Assembly (NCBI GenBank): GCA_029203185.1
Contig: CP119310.1
Coordinates: forward strand, 3,912,001-3,976,000
Source: Candidatus Chryseobacterium colombiense
GTDB taxonomy: Bacteria > Bacteroidota > Bacteroidia > Flavobacteriales > Weeksellaceae
DNA length: 64,000 nucleotides
Direction of reading: 5' to 3'
This document shows, piece by piece, positions 16,486 through 24,965 of the stretch. The notes below the pieces were generated by a model that was not told where the DNA came from, did not search any database, and saw only the letters and a program-made list of their open reading frames with translations. Made by a program: the position numbers and the translations under genes. How positions within the stretch are numbered: the first letter of the stretch is position 1; every line of letters begins with the position of its first letter.

Positions 16486-18819
16486 ATGGAGGATTATCTG
16501 AAAGGACTGAATGAATCACAATTTGAAGCCGTTACCACATTACAGGGACCATTGATGGTGCTTGCAGGAGCGGGTTCCGGAAAAACGCGTGTACTTACCA
16601 TGCGTATCGCTCATTTGATTACCAATGGAGTCGATCCTTTTAACATTTTATCTCTAACCTTTACCAATAAGGCAGCAAAAGAAATGAAGGAGCGTATTGC
16701 AAAAGTAGTAGGACAGAGCAATGCAAAAAGTCTTTGGATGGGAACCTTTCACTCGGTTTTTGCAAGAATTCTGAGAAGTGAGGCACATTATCTGGGATAT
16801 CCTTCCAACTTTACCATTTATGATCAGCAGGATGCCCTTAACGTAATTAAAAAGGTGTTGAAGGACATGAATATCGATGCCGATTTGTATAAACCTAAAA
16901 AAGTTCAGGCGAGAATCTCTACCTATAAAAATAATCTGATCACGGTAAAAGCTTATTATGCCAATCCGGAATTGATGGAAGCTGATGAAAAAGCCAATAT
17001 GAAATTCATAGGGCAGATTTATCAGAAATATGTAGAGCAGTGCTTCAAAAACGGATCGATGGATTTTGATGATTTGTTGTTAAAAACCAATGAATTATTG
17101 ACTCGTTTTCCTGAAGTTCTTGCGAAATATCAGGACCGATTCAGATATATTCTGGTAGATGAGTATCAGGATACGAACCATTCCCAGTATTTGATTGTAA
17201 AAGCGTTGGCTTCAAAATTTGAGAATATTTGTGTGGTAGGAGACGATGCCCAATCGATCTATTCTTTCCGTGGAGCAAACATCCAGAATATCTTAAACTT
17301 TAAAAAAGATTATCCTGATGCAGTAACCGTTTCGTTGGAGCAGAATTACCGTTCTACACAGAATATTGTAAATGCAGCCAATGTAGTAATTGCAAAAAAC
17401 CTTCAGCAGTTTAAGAAAAATGTGTTCAGTGAAAATGAGGAAGGAGAAAAAATAAAGATTTACCGTTCCCTGTCCGATGCCGATGAAGCGAATTTCGTAG
17501 CGGGGAATATTTGGGAAACCAGAAACCGGGAGCAAAGGAAATACAGTGATTTTGCCATCTTATACCGTACCAATTCTCAAACGCGTGCATTTGAAGATGC
17601 TTTGAGACGTAAAAATATTCCGTACAAAGTATATGGAGGGCTTTCTTTCTACCAAAGAAAAGAGGTGAAAGATTTAATCGGTTATCTGCGCCTTCTGGTG
17701 AATGAAAATGATTCGGAAGCATTGATGAGAATCATTAATTATCCTGCAAGAGGAATTGGGGAAACAACCCAGAATAAACTGATCGTTTTTGCAGATTCCC
17801 AAAATGTTCCGGTTTCAAAAGTACTGGATAATCTTCCGATCTATGCACCGCATTTAGGCTTTAACAACGGTGTTCTGAATAAACTGAATGATTTCTGGTC
17901 CATGATCAAGGCATTTCAGGTATTGCTTAAAACAGAAACGGCTTACAGCGTTGCCATGGAAGTGGCGAAACGAAGCGGTTTGATTAAGTTTTTAAAAGAT
18001 GACCAGACTCCGGAAGGAATTTCCAGGGTAGAAAACGTTCAGGAATTGATGAACTCCATGCAGGGGTTTATTGAAGAACAAATGCAGCTGGAAGACGGAG
18101 ATCCGAGTTTACCGAATTTCCTGGAAAATATTGCTCTTTCTGCCGACACTCAGGATAAAGAAAATGTGGATGATATGGTTTCGCTGATGACTATTCACCT
18201 TTCCAAAGGTCTTGAATTTCCGGTAGTTCATTTGGTGGGATTGGAAGAAAATCTTTTCCCTAGCTTCATGAGCTCTGCCACGAGAGAAGATCTGGAAGAA
18301 GAGAGACGATTGTTTTATGTAGCGTTAACAAGAGCAGAGAAACAGGCTTATTTCTCTTATGCCGTATCCCGTTTTCAATGGGGAAAAATTATCGATGCTG
18401 AACCGTCAAGGTTTTTGAGTGAAATCGATGATCAGTTCATTGAATTCCTGAATCCAATGATCGAGAAGCGTTTCATTAATAATTCCGGGGTGAGATCGAA
18501 TATATTCGATGAACATCCTTCTGAAATGAAAAGCTTTAAGAAAGTGGAGAAGAAAACCATTGCGAAAAATGACAGCTCAAAACCGATTGCAGAACCTAGA
18601 AAGCTGAAACCGGTAAGTACAGCGAAGATTATCAATCCGAGCGGGGCTTCTTCTCAGGATATTGAAGTCGGGGATAAAGTAAGACACGACAGATTTGGAA
18701 TAGGGGAAGTTACTTTCCTGGATGGTACAGATCCTCAGAATATTAAAGCAAAAGTAGTTTTCATGCACGAAGGAGAGAAAAATCTGATCCTGAAATATGC
18801 TAAACTGACAAAAATATAA
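16486..18819 (+). CDS. ATP-dependent DNA helicase, UvrD/PcrA type
   Basis: A 777-residue superfamily 1 3'-5' helicase for repair and replication restart. Motifs in order: AGAGSGKT (residues 27-34), 'GTFHSVFARIL', DEYQDTN, 'VVGDDAQSIYSFRGA', 'QNYRST', 'MTIHLSKGLEFPVV' and 'RLFYVALTRAEK'. The C-terminal segment 'VGDKVRHDRFGIGEV' is the Tudor-like domain of PcrA/UvrD that contacts RNA polymerase. Length is close to the family norm. It has its own consensus promoter and is followed 31 bases later by the rhodanese gene. Confidence 0.95.
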   Translation: MEDYLKGLNESQFEAVTTLQGPLMVLAGAGSGKTRVLTMRIAHLITNGVDPFNILSLTFTNKAAKEMKERIAKVVGQSNAKSLWMGTFHSVFARILRSEAHYLGYPSNFTIYDQQDALNVIKKVLKDMNIDADLYKPKKVQARISTYKNNLITVKAYYANPELMEADEKANMKFIGQIYQKYVEQCFKNGSMDFDDLLLKTNELLTRFPEVLAKYQDRFRYILVDEYQDTNHSQYLIVKALASKFENICVVGDDAQSIYSFRGANIQNILNFKKDYPDAVTVSLEQNYRSTQNIVNAANVVIAKNLQQFKKNVFSENEEGEKIKIYRSLSDADEANFVAGNIWETRNREQRKYSDFAILYRTNSQTRAFEDALRRKNIPYKVYGGLSFYQRKEVKDLIGYLRLLVNENDSEALMRIINYPARGIGETTQNKLIVFADSQNVPVSKVLDNLPIYAPHLGFNNGVLNKLNDFWSMIKAFQVLLKTETAYSVAMEVAKRSGLIKFLKDDQTPEGISRVENVQELMNSMQGFIEEQMQLEDGDPSLPNFLENIALSADTQDKENVDDMVSLMTIHLSKGLEFPVVHLVGLEENLFPSFMSSATREDLEEERRLFYVALTRAEKQAYFSYAVSRFQWGKIIDAEPSRFLSEIDDQFIEFLNPMIEKRFINNSGVRSNIFDEHPSEMKSFKKVEKKTIAKNDSSKPIAEPRKLKPVSTAKIINPSGASSQDIEVGDKVRHDRFGIGEVTFLDGTDPQNIKAKVVFMHEGEKNLILKYAKLTKI

Positions 18820-18850
18820 TCACAAATCTAAAATTATCAGAAGAAATCTT

Positions 18851-19285
18851 ATGAAAAGAATAATGTTTTTATTGGCTATGTTGATGTGTTTTGGTGGCTT
18901 TCTAAAGGCTCAGACTCAACCTGTTCCATGGACTCCCAATCAGGTAATGGCTCCGGACATTTTAGCTGCTAAAATTGTAAAAAAGCAAACCAAAAATATT
19001 CTGATTCTTTCCGTAGGTCCTTCTGCTGTAGTGAAGGGTTCTGTAGATATGGGAATGGCCAATGATCCTCAGAATCTTGAAAAGCTGCAGGATTATGTAA
19101 GAAAACTAGATAAAAATAAAGAAATTGTAATCTATTGCGGCTGCTGTCCATACGACAGATGCCCGAATATCCGTCCTGCTTTCAATGCTCTGGTGGAAAT
19201 GGGCTTTAAAAATGTGAAAATTCTGGATCTGCCTAAAAACGTAAAAACCAACTGGATCGATCACGATTATCCAACCAATGATTAA
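18851..19285 (+). CDS. Rhodanese-like protein, secreted
   Basis: A 144-residue exported protein (signal peptide ending near FLKAQ) with a rhodanese-like fold: 'KNILILSVGP', 'IKGSVDMG'-like loop and 'KEIVIYCGCCPYDRCPN'. The putative active-site loop is cysteine-rich (CGCC then C), unlike classic rhodanese CRxGx[R/T]. It may bind metal or handle periplasmic sulfur/thiols rather than transfer sulfur from thiosulfate. The adjacent downstream TlpA-like gene starts right at its stop codon, so the pair probably works together in envelope thiol chemistry. Confidence 0.8.
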   Translation: MKRIMFLLAMLMCFGGFLKAQTQPVPWTPNQVMAPDILAAKIVKKQTKNILILSVGPSAVVKGSVDMGMANDPQNLEKLQDYVRKLDKNKEIVIYCGCCPYDRCPNIRPAFNALVEMGFKNVKILDLPKNVKTNWIDHDYPTND

Positions 19286-19286
19286 T

Positions 19287-19793
19287 ATGCTGAAAAAGTT
19301 ATTTTTATCAGGGATTCTGTTTCTTTCTGCCTTTATTTACGCACAACATTTAAAACTGAATGATGAAGCTCCTGAAATTCATCTGAAAACTTTTCAGGGA
19401 ACTGATTTTAAGCTGAGCTCTCTGAAAGGAAAGATCGTCTTGCTCGATTTTTGGGCAACATGGTGTGCTCCATGTGTTCAAGAGCAACCCTTCTTAAAAA
19501 CTATTTATGTTGAAAATGAAAAAGCTGTGAGTGCGGGACGCTTTGAAATAGTGGGAGTTTCTTTGGATAAATCTAAAGACAGCTGGAAAAAGATTATTGA
19601 CCGGGAAAATATAAACTGGCCTCAAATAAGTGACCTGCAGTTCTGGAAAAGTCCGGTTGCCAAAACGTACGGAATCGAAGAGCTACCATATAATCTTGTA
19701 CTGGATAAATCCGGAAAGATTATTGCGATGAATATTCATGGAGAAGAGCTGAAAACTTTGATCACAAACGAATTGAAAAAAGAATTTGATTAA
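19287..19793 (+). CDS. TlpA-family thiol-disulfide reductase
   Basis: A 168-residue periplasmic thioredoxin-like protein with signal peptide (MLKKLFLSGILFLSAFIYAQ) and active site WCAPC (Cys60 and Cys63). The insert and 'GVSLDKSKDSWKKII' and 'YGIEELPYNLVLDKSGKI' are typical of the TlpA/ResA group. The ATG at 19287 is one base after the rhodanese stop; an ATG at 19278 overlaps that gene by 8 bases and adds MIN. Either way translation is coupled. It probably reduces disulfides of exported proteins. Confidence 0.92.
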   Translation: MLKKLFLSGILFLSAFIYAQHLKLNDEAPEIHLKTFQGTDFKLSSLKGKIVLLDFWATWCAPCVQEQPFLKTIYVENEKAVSAGRFEIVGVSLDKSKDSWKKIIDRENINWPQISDLQFWKSPVAKTYGIEELPYNLVLDKSGKIIAMNIHGEELKTLITNELKKEFD

Positions 19794-19868
19794 TAATCAT
19801 TAAAAAATATTTTATTCATTAAAAGCTTTGTAAGTCGTCTTGCAAAGTTTTTTATTTAATTATTGACT

Positions 19869-20630
19869 ATGTTTTATAATAACGCTGTTTGCGATATTTA
19901 TATTGGAAAAAGTGCAGGAGCAAAACTTTTGCAGGACATTAGAAATGCCAAAAGAAATGTTAAAATAGTATCTCCCTATCTTTCTCCTTCTTTGATCAAG
20001 GAGTTGATTTTTCTGCATAACAAAGGAATTAATATAAGTCTTATTACCAGTGATGAGATAGAAGACTTTTACGGCTATGACAAGAATATTAATAAATTGA
20101 TTGTCCAGAAAAGGCATGTCGATGAAAAAGCAAAACAGTCCAGAGATCATTTAATTAGTCTTTCAGCAACATTACTTTTTGTGATAATAGGTTTGGCAAT
20201 AATTTTAGTGCCATTAATTTTTCTTTTAAAAGAATGGAAGTTTAGTTATGGCTTTATCCTTGTCGTTTTGTTATTTTTTGTGAGGGATTTTGTGGTAAGA
20301 CAGATTAAAAATAAACGGATTTATCATTATACTTATAAACAGTTATTTCCGTTTAAAGTTTTTATCTCTCCCAATCATGGAAACTCTTTCAATAAAACCT
20401 TTATTCACAGTAAAATTTATGTGATTGATGACGAAATCGCCTATATGGGTTCTTTGAATTTTACGGGAAAAGGAATAAAAGATAACCATGAGACCCGAAT
20501 CAGAACTACTGATCCCCATGCTGTTGCAAAGATCGTGGAAGAAGTAAATGAGATTTTTTTTAATTCTAATTTAGCCGAAAGAGATCTTCAGTTTTGGGGA
20601 AGCCAGCTGTATCCGGAGCCGATTAATTAA
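19869..20630 (+). CDS. Phospholipase D-like membrane protein with one HKD motif
   Basis: A 253-residue protein. Only the C-terminal half carries a full HxK-x4-D motif (in HSKIYVIDDE), followed by 'GSLNFTGKGIKDNHE'. The N-terminal half has the fold-like 'VKIVSPYLSPSLIKEL' but no HKD. Two adjacent hydrophobic helices (about residues 97-140, with a short loop) split the domain, so the protein is probably anchored in the inner membrane with the catalytic half in the cytoplasm. Enzymes with one HKD act as dimers (Nuc-like). The activity could be phospholipase, cardiolipin-related or nuclease. It overlaps the convergent serine hydrolase gene by 8 bases. Confidence 0.78.
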   Translation: MFYNNAVCDIYIGKSAGAKLLQDIRNAKRNVKIVSPYLSPSLIKELIFLHNKGINISLITSDEIEDFYGYDKNINKLIVQKRHVDEKAKQSRDHLISLSATLLFVIIGLAIILVPLIFLLKEWKFSYGFILVVLLFFVRDFVVRQIKNKRIYHYTYKQLFPFKVFISPNHGNSFNKTFIHSKIYVIDDEIAYMGSLNFTGKGIKDNHETRIRTTDPHAVAKIVEEVNEIFFNSNLAERDLQFWGSQLYPEPIN

Positions 20631-21717
20631 TCACAGCGTTTATTTTTTGCCATAAAACCTCATCAAAATCCGAGCGGGCAAAATTCATATTATCTGCTGA
20701 TTTACCCATTCTTATAATAACCAGCTTCTTACTGGGAACAACATAGATTTTCTGATCATTCTTTCCTAAAGCACAAAACAGATCATCCGGTGCGCTTGGA
20801 ATGAGCTTTCCATTAAATTGAAATTGCGTCTGTGGAAGATGATAGCTTGCTTTTCCGTTAAGCCACCACAAATACCCGTAGGAGAGGTTTAGATTTTGAG
20901 AAGTGCTGGTTGCATCCTGAAAATATTGAGGATTAATTATTTGTGTTCCATTCCAGTTTCCTTTATTAAGAGCCATTAATCCAAAACGGGCCATGCTTCT
21001 TGTATTGCTCCAATATACACTGTTATTACCACTCTGAATCCAGCTCCCGGTCATTCCGATTTTATCCCGAAGTTTTGTATTGAAATACTGTGTCCAGCTT
21101 TGTCCGGTAGCTGCAGCGACAACATCCTGCAGTTTTACATACACATTATGATAGGCCCATCTTGTGCCTGCATCGGCTTTGTATTGAAGATTAGAAGGAG
21201 CTATATCATTTCCCATACTGTCATCTAATCCGGAAGTCATTGTTAACAGATTTTTACAGGTAATAAGATTTTCTTTTGCTAAAGGCTCGCTTGTCCAGCC
21301 AGTTCCGATATAGTCTGAAACTTTATTATTGATATTTAAAAAACCTTCCTGCTCGGCAATTCCTGTAACGGTTGAGGTCAATGTTTTTCCTGCACTTGCC
21401 CAATACCAAGGCATTCTGGAAGTATGACCTCCAAAATAATTTTCCATTACAATTCTTCCGTTCTGAAGAATCATAAAACTTCTTGAATTTTTAGTCTGCA
21501 AATAATCCAGTAAATCCTGAACTTTATCCTGATGCCATCCTAAACCCGCAATAGATTTTGTTTCCCAGGTATCACTATTAAAAGGAGGGAAGTACATGGC
21601 TTCTTTTACTGTAGGTATTTGCTTAGGAATTTTATGCGCTGTCAATTTCACAGAGGAGCTGCATATTATCAGTACAAAGCATACAATAGAAGTAGAAAAT
21701 AATCTCTTTATTTTCAT
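20623..21717 (-). CDS. Serine hydrolase, class C beta-lactamase family
   Basis: A 364-residue exported protein with the AmpC/penicillin-binding fold. The nucleophile motif SAGK (S-x-x-K, about residue 106) and 'WAYHNVY' (Y-x-N, about 190) are visible. The third KTG-like box is not obvious. The N-terminus is a long hydrophobic segment (IVCFVLIICSSSV). Family members include beta-lactamases, D-aminopeptidases and esterases; the sequence alone does not choose. The gene appears monocistronic. Confidence 0.82.
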   Translation of the reverse strand: MKIKRLFSTSIVCFVLIICSSSVKLTAHKIPKQIPTVKEAMYFPPFNSDTWETKSIAGLGWHQDKVQDLLDYLQTKNSRSFMILQNGRIVMENYFGGHTSRMPWYWASAGKTLTSTVTGIAEQEGFLNINNKVSDYIGTGWTSEPLAKENLITCKNLLTMTSGLDDSMGNDIAPSNLQYKADAGTRWAYHNVYVKLQDVVAAATGQSWTQYFNTKLRDKIGMTGSWIQSGNNSVYWSNTRSMARFGLMALNKGNWNGTQIINPQYFQDATSTSQNLNLSYGYLWWLNGKASYHLPQTQFQFNGKLIPSAPDDLFCALGKNDQKIYVVPSKKLVIIRMGKSADNMNFARSDFDEVLWQKINAVIN

Positions 21718-21838
21718 GTGAAATTAGTTTAAATTCTATTTTTAGATCAATACAATTTAAATTAGTTAAACATTTAAAATAAAACCATAATTAATTTAGC
21801 TATTCAAGATTTAACAGGTATGAGATAAATTTCAAAGA

Positions 21839-22297
21839 TTACTTCACCAAAAGGTAAATTCCGACACCAATACTTGCATAGGCAATAACAGTGAGGATAT
21901 CAGCGATGGGCTGTGAAAATCGTTTTTCAGCAATTCTTTCGGGATTGATCTGGTTCTTATGGAATTTCAGGATTTTTTTAGGACTATGAACGGGGTGTAC
22001 GATCAGACTGTCTCGTTCCCATCGGTCAACGATTACCTTATAGGTCTTGCCGTAAACATCAATTTTAACATTTTTATTGGGAGCAAGTTTCTGCTGAATA
22101 TTAATTGGAACAGGTGCCTGTTGTGGACTCTGAGGTGCTGAGCTTTTTGTTTGCGCAGAATTAGTATTGGCAAGAGCTGCACTCTTTTTAACGTCTTGTT
22201 TATTGTCGACTGTTGCGTCTGCTGGTTTCTTAACCTGATAAGTATAGCAACTCACAAGACAAAATAATATGATGATAAGGTAAAAATTCTTTTGCAT
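21839..22297 (-). CDS. Hypothetical lipoprotein with C-terminal membrane helix
   Basis: A 152-residue protein of no recognised family. A lipobox LVSC closes the signal peptide (Cys17). A low-complexity Ser/Gln/Pro linker follows (about residues 40-65), then a short basic region with 'VYGKTYKVIVDRWERDSLIVH'-type beta strands and a final hydrophobic segment (about residues 135-150). It resembles small Bacteroidota lipoproteins without assigned function. It stands between hydrolase genes with no tight operon partner. Confidence 0.6.
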   Translation of the reverse strand: MQKNFYLIIILFCLVSCYTYQVKKPADATVDNKQDVKKSAALANTNSAQTKSSAPQSPQQAPVPINIQQKLAPNKNVKIDVYGKTYKVIVDRWERDSLIVHPVHSPKKILKFHKNQINPERIAEKRFSQPIADILTVIAYASIGVGIYLLVK

Positions 22298-22381
22298 TAG
22301 CCAAATTTAAGAATTAAACGGAATATTCAGTATTTTCTTTTGGAATATTCTGTTTTTAATAAAATTATGCAGTACAATAAA

Positions 22382-23401
22382 TTATTTTTTATGAGATTCA
22401 ATAAAATTAACCATTTCATCATTCAATTGGTTGATATATGCTTTATCAGTGGTTCCAAAACCATGAACGCCATCTTTAACAATAATCAAATCGGTTTCAA
22501 TATTTTGTTTTTTAAGTTTTCTGACTAATCTTTTGGAATGATTAATCGGTGCAACCTTGTCTTTATTTCCGTGAAGAATAAAAGTGGGAACACCATTTTC
22601 AACATCATTAATGGGAGAAACGGTTTCCAGATAATCTACAGCTTTTCTTTTTTCAGTCTTGATATCGTATCCTGAAATTCCGAAGACTAATTTTTGCCTG
22701 ATTTCCACAATCGGTTTAAAAAATAATCCCACAATAGCCACCGGAATTTTACCTAATCTTGTATGTAAAAGCTTGTTTAGATCTGTAGGACCAAAATTAC
22801 TTACCACATAATTCACCTTACCTGAATATTGAGAAAGTTCTGGGTTTCCAATATACTCATTATCGTTTGTGTAGGCAGCAAGCATCGACAAATGAGCACC
22901 TGAAGAAGCTCCGAAATAACCAATATTGTTCGCGTCAAAATTATATTTTTCAGCATTTTTCCTAACCCATCTCACGACATCTTTTGTATCCTGAACCGGC
23001 AACGGAAAATGTACCGTTTCACTTACCAAAGTATAATCAATGCTGATAACAGCATAATTTTTTTCAACCAGTTTTAAAATAAAGCTTTCAATATAACTGT
23101 CGGCTCTTACTATTTTATCCCCTTTTGCCCAGGCTCCGCCATGAACGTAGATGACTACAGGAAGCTTCCCTGCTGCTGGATTTTTAGGTTCGTAAATGTC
23201 TAATTTTATAGGATTTCTTGAAGCGTCATTTTTATAGGGAATATCCTCTATAAGAGTTGTTTTTTCGGGAAGAATAATGCTTTTGGGAGTTTGTGTTTCA
23301 ATCGGAGCCTGAGAATAGCCCATATTGAATAAGCTTAAACATAAAATAAAAAACAGGTTTAAAGAAAACCTGTAGATTGTATTGTGATTCAATGAGTTCA
23401 T
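22382..23401 (-). CDS. Alpha/beta hydrolase (esterase/lipase family), exported
   Basis: A 339-residue protein with a signal segment (FSLNLFFILCLSLFNMGYSQ). It has the oxyanion motif HGGAWAKG, the nucleophile elbow GASSGAH (Ser in the G-x-S-x-G position), a candidate acid in 'HGNKDKVAP' and the catalytic His in 'DGVHGFG'. It fits the BD-FAE / acetyl-esterase group that deacylates sugars or small esters. Its ATG is 20 bases from a remnant of the DUF3037 gene end, so before the RelA/SpoT insertion it probably lay directly behind the HipA-like/DUF3037 pair. Confidence 0.88.
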   Translation of the reverse strand: MNSLNHNTIYRFSLNLFFILCLSLFNMGYSQAPIETQTPKSIILPEKTTLIEDIPYKNDASRNPIKLDIYEPKNPAAGKLPVVIYVHGGAWAKGDKIVRADSYIESFILKLVEKNYAVISIDYTLVSETVHFPLPVQDTKDVVRWVRKNAEKYNFDANNIGYFGASSGAHLSMLAAYTNDNEYIGNPELSQYSGKVNYVVSNFGPTDLNKLLHTRLGKIPVAIVGLFFKPIVEIRQKLVFGISGYDIKTEKRKAVDYLETVSPINDVENGVPTFILHGNKDKVAPINHSKRLVRKLKKQNIETDLIIVKDGVHGFGTTDKAYINQLNDEMVNFIESHKK

Positions 23402-23421
23402 AGAATATTTTTTAGAAGTGG

Positions 23422-23481
23422 TTATTTTACTAACTCCTCAAAAAGTTTACCAAAAGTCTTTTCCAGGTCTTTAGATTTTCC
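23422..23481 (-). pseudogene. Remnant of the 3' end of a DUF3037 gene
   Basis: This 60-base stretch matches the last 60 bases of the intact DUF3037 gene (24582-24641) at 49 positions with no gaps, at a fixed offset of 1160 bases. On the minus strand it reads GKSKDLEKTFGKLFEELVK-stop, three changes from the intact protein's tail GKSKDLEKTFKRLFGELVK. It has no upstream part. It lies on the far side of the RelA/SpoT gene from the intact copy. Confidence 0.88.
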
Positions 23482-23510
23482 TTAATTTAAATTGATTTTA
23501 TTTTTTTATA

Positions 23511-24569
23511 TTAATTTATATCTTTTACCGTCTTTTCATATTGGCGTTTAATAAAATTAAGTTTAGAGAGGAAGTCTGCTGTATCTAAAAAGTAGGAAGG
23601 ATAGGCTTTTTTCAGGTTGTCTAAAGAAGTTGTGGAAACTAAAACTGCCTGAAGATTACTGCCATTTTGAATTCTTTCTTCGACCTTTGAGTATTCATTA
23701 TTAGCCTCTTCAATTTTTATTTTTGAAAAACTACTTACGATCACAGATTTTGAATCTAAATCAAGAACTATTAAATGGAAGATTCCTTTTGTTTCACCTT
23801 TATGTATCGCATTTGCAGCAATCCTAAAACCTTGAAAGCGATCTCTAACATTTAATCTGAGAGCTTCACTCGTTACTAATTTAAAAGTTTCAATTTTATC
23901 CAAATTTTTATATGCTGGTATCAATTCGCAATTTTCAATATGAGCAAAAGCTGATGATGTTAAAGCAAAAAACTCTAACCATTCTTTGGGGCCTTCACTT
24001 GATTTTAAAGAATGTTTTAAAAAAGTTCCCATGGTTTCAACTGATGTAGCCCAAATATGCTGCAATTTTGTCCTAATTTGGAGCTCCAAATGAAGACCAT
24101 TATATTCTGGAGCAATTGGATTTTCATATTTATAAATTAGGTGAATTCCTCTATATCCTGATTCTTTAGGTTCTTTAATATAATCTTTTTCATTGACCAG
24201 ACAATGAAGAAAGCTACTTTCTTTATAATCTTTAGTCAGGTCATAAACATTTTCTATATCCGACAAAACAGCTCTTAATCCACCAATATCTTGCATTCGA
24301 GATAACTGCATGCCTTTAAATCTTGTTAATTTGTGAATTATTGAAGGAGCTCGTTTTAATCTTTGTGAGATTAAAGCATATGTGTCAAATTTTTTGACTT
24401 TTCTTCTTAAAGTTGCTTGAAAAGTATTCATAGGATAAAGATGTATACCTCGAAAGTTGTTTAAAACAGTTTCAGCCCAATCTAATTCATTTTTTTGTAA
24501 TGAAGTAATTAAATAATCACCAGCAAGATTAATTTTTTTATTTGAAAATTCTTTTTTTATAAATGACAT
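23511..24569 (-). CDS. RelA/SpoT-domain (p)ppGpp synthetase-like protein
   Basis: A 352-residue protein. Residues about 50-185 form a RelA/SpoT nucleotidyl pyrophosphokinase domain with all expected active-site groups: R70, K72, S76, K80 (in QRLKRAPSIIHK), D94 and R99 (DIGGLR), Y139 (GYRGIH), and E162, Q164, R166 (LELQIRT). There is no HD hydrolase domain and no TGS/ACT region, so it is a stand-alone synthetase. The C-terminal 140 residues match nothing I recognise. It is 12 bases downstream of DUF3037 and likely shares its transcript. Alternative roles are a toxic alarmone synthetase or a tRNA-modifying ToxSAS-type enzyme. Confidence 0.85.
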   Translation of the reverse strand: MSFIKKEFSNKKINLAGDYLITSLQKNELDWAETVLNNFRGIHLYPMNTFQATLRRKVKKFDTYALISQRLKRAPSIIHKLTRFKGMQLSRMQDIGGLRAVLSDIENVYDLTKDYKESSFLHCLVNEKDYIKEPKESGYRGIHLIYKYENPIAPEYNGLHLELQIRTKLQHIWATSVETMGTFLKHSLKSSEGPKEWLEFFALTSSAFAHIENCELIPAYKNLDKIETFKLVTSEALRLNVRDRFQGFRIAANAIHKGETKGIFHLIVLDLDSKSVIVSSFSKIKIEEANNEYSKVEERIQNGSNLQAVLVSTTSLDNLKKAYPSYFLDTADFLSKLNFIKRQYEKTVKDIN

Positions 24570-24581
24570 GTTTTATTAGAT

Positions 24582-24965
24582 TTATTTCACTAATTCCCCA
24601 AATAATCTTTTAAAAGTTTTTTCCAGATCTTTAGATTTTCCCGGATGAGGTCTGGAAGTCTGCACAACAGAACTTCTTACTGCCGTTAACCATCGGAAAC
24701 GCTCAGGAATTTCAAGCTGTGCAATAGGTCCGCCATCTTTATCTCCATTCGCAATTTTCTTAAAACTTTCAAGGTTTTGAATGATATCATCATAATCCAG
24801 TTTGCTTTGCATTAACCTGAATTTATCGGGACATAAATAAAAATCCACCTTGATAAACTTCTCTTTTTTAGAAAACATGACAAGTCCTATGTTGAAAAAC
24901 TCTTCTCTTTCAACCTTAGGAACCAGACGTATTACTGCGTATTCGTAAATTTTATCCTCTTGCAT
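24582..24965 (-). CDS. DUF3037 protein
   Basis: A 127-residue protein matching DUF3037: 'YEYAVIRLVPKVEREEFFNIGLVMFS' at the N-terminus and 'RFRWLTAVRSSVVQTSRPHPG' later. It overlaps the upstream HipA-like kinase gene by 14 bases, the usual pairing for this family, so the two are translationally coupled and probably act together. The function of DUF3037 is unknown to me. The last 19 codons are duplicated in diverged form 1160 bases away, on the other side of the RelA/SpoT gene. Confidence 0.88.
   Translation of the reverse strand: MQEDKIYEYAVIRLVPKVEREEFFNIGLVMFSKKEKFIKVDFYLCPDKFRLMQSKLDYDDIIQNLESFKKIANGDKDGGPIAQLEIPERFRWLTAVRSSVVQTSRPHPGKSKDLEKTFKRLFGELVK

Larger units (their letters stand above)
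23422..24581. other. Candidate inserted unit carrying a RelA/SpoT gene, bounded by duplicated DUF3037 gene ends
   Basis: The 1160-base segment begins with a 60-base DUF3037 tail remnant and ends where the intact DUF3037 tail begins again. The only gene inside is a RelA/SpoT-domain synthetase. Sampled lines inside the unit are about 23-32 percent GC against about 40 percent in the HipA-like gene. No integrase, transposase or terminal inverted repeat is seen. The arrangement looks like an insertion at the end of a gene in which the incoming DNA restored the reading frame. A local tandem duplication followed by replacement is the alternative. Confidence 0.55.

Noticed and set aside
22319..22351. 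Two GGAATATTC copies 22 bases apart as an operator
   Set aside because: The motif is short, AT-rich and self-complementary, so chance is likely and no regulator is nearby.
23422..24581. The RelA/SpoT unit as a standard insertion sequence
   Set aside because: No transposase, terminal inverted repeat or short target duplication is visible; the 60-base duplicated gene tail is a different signature.
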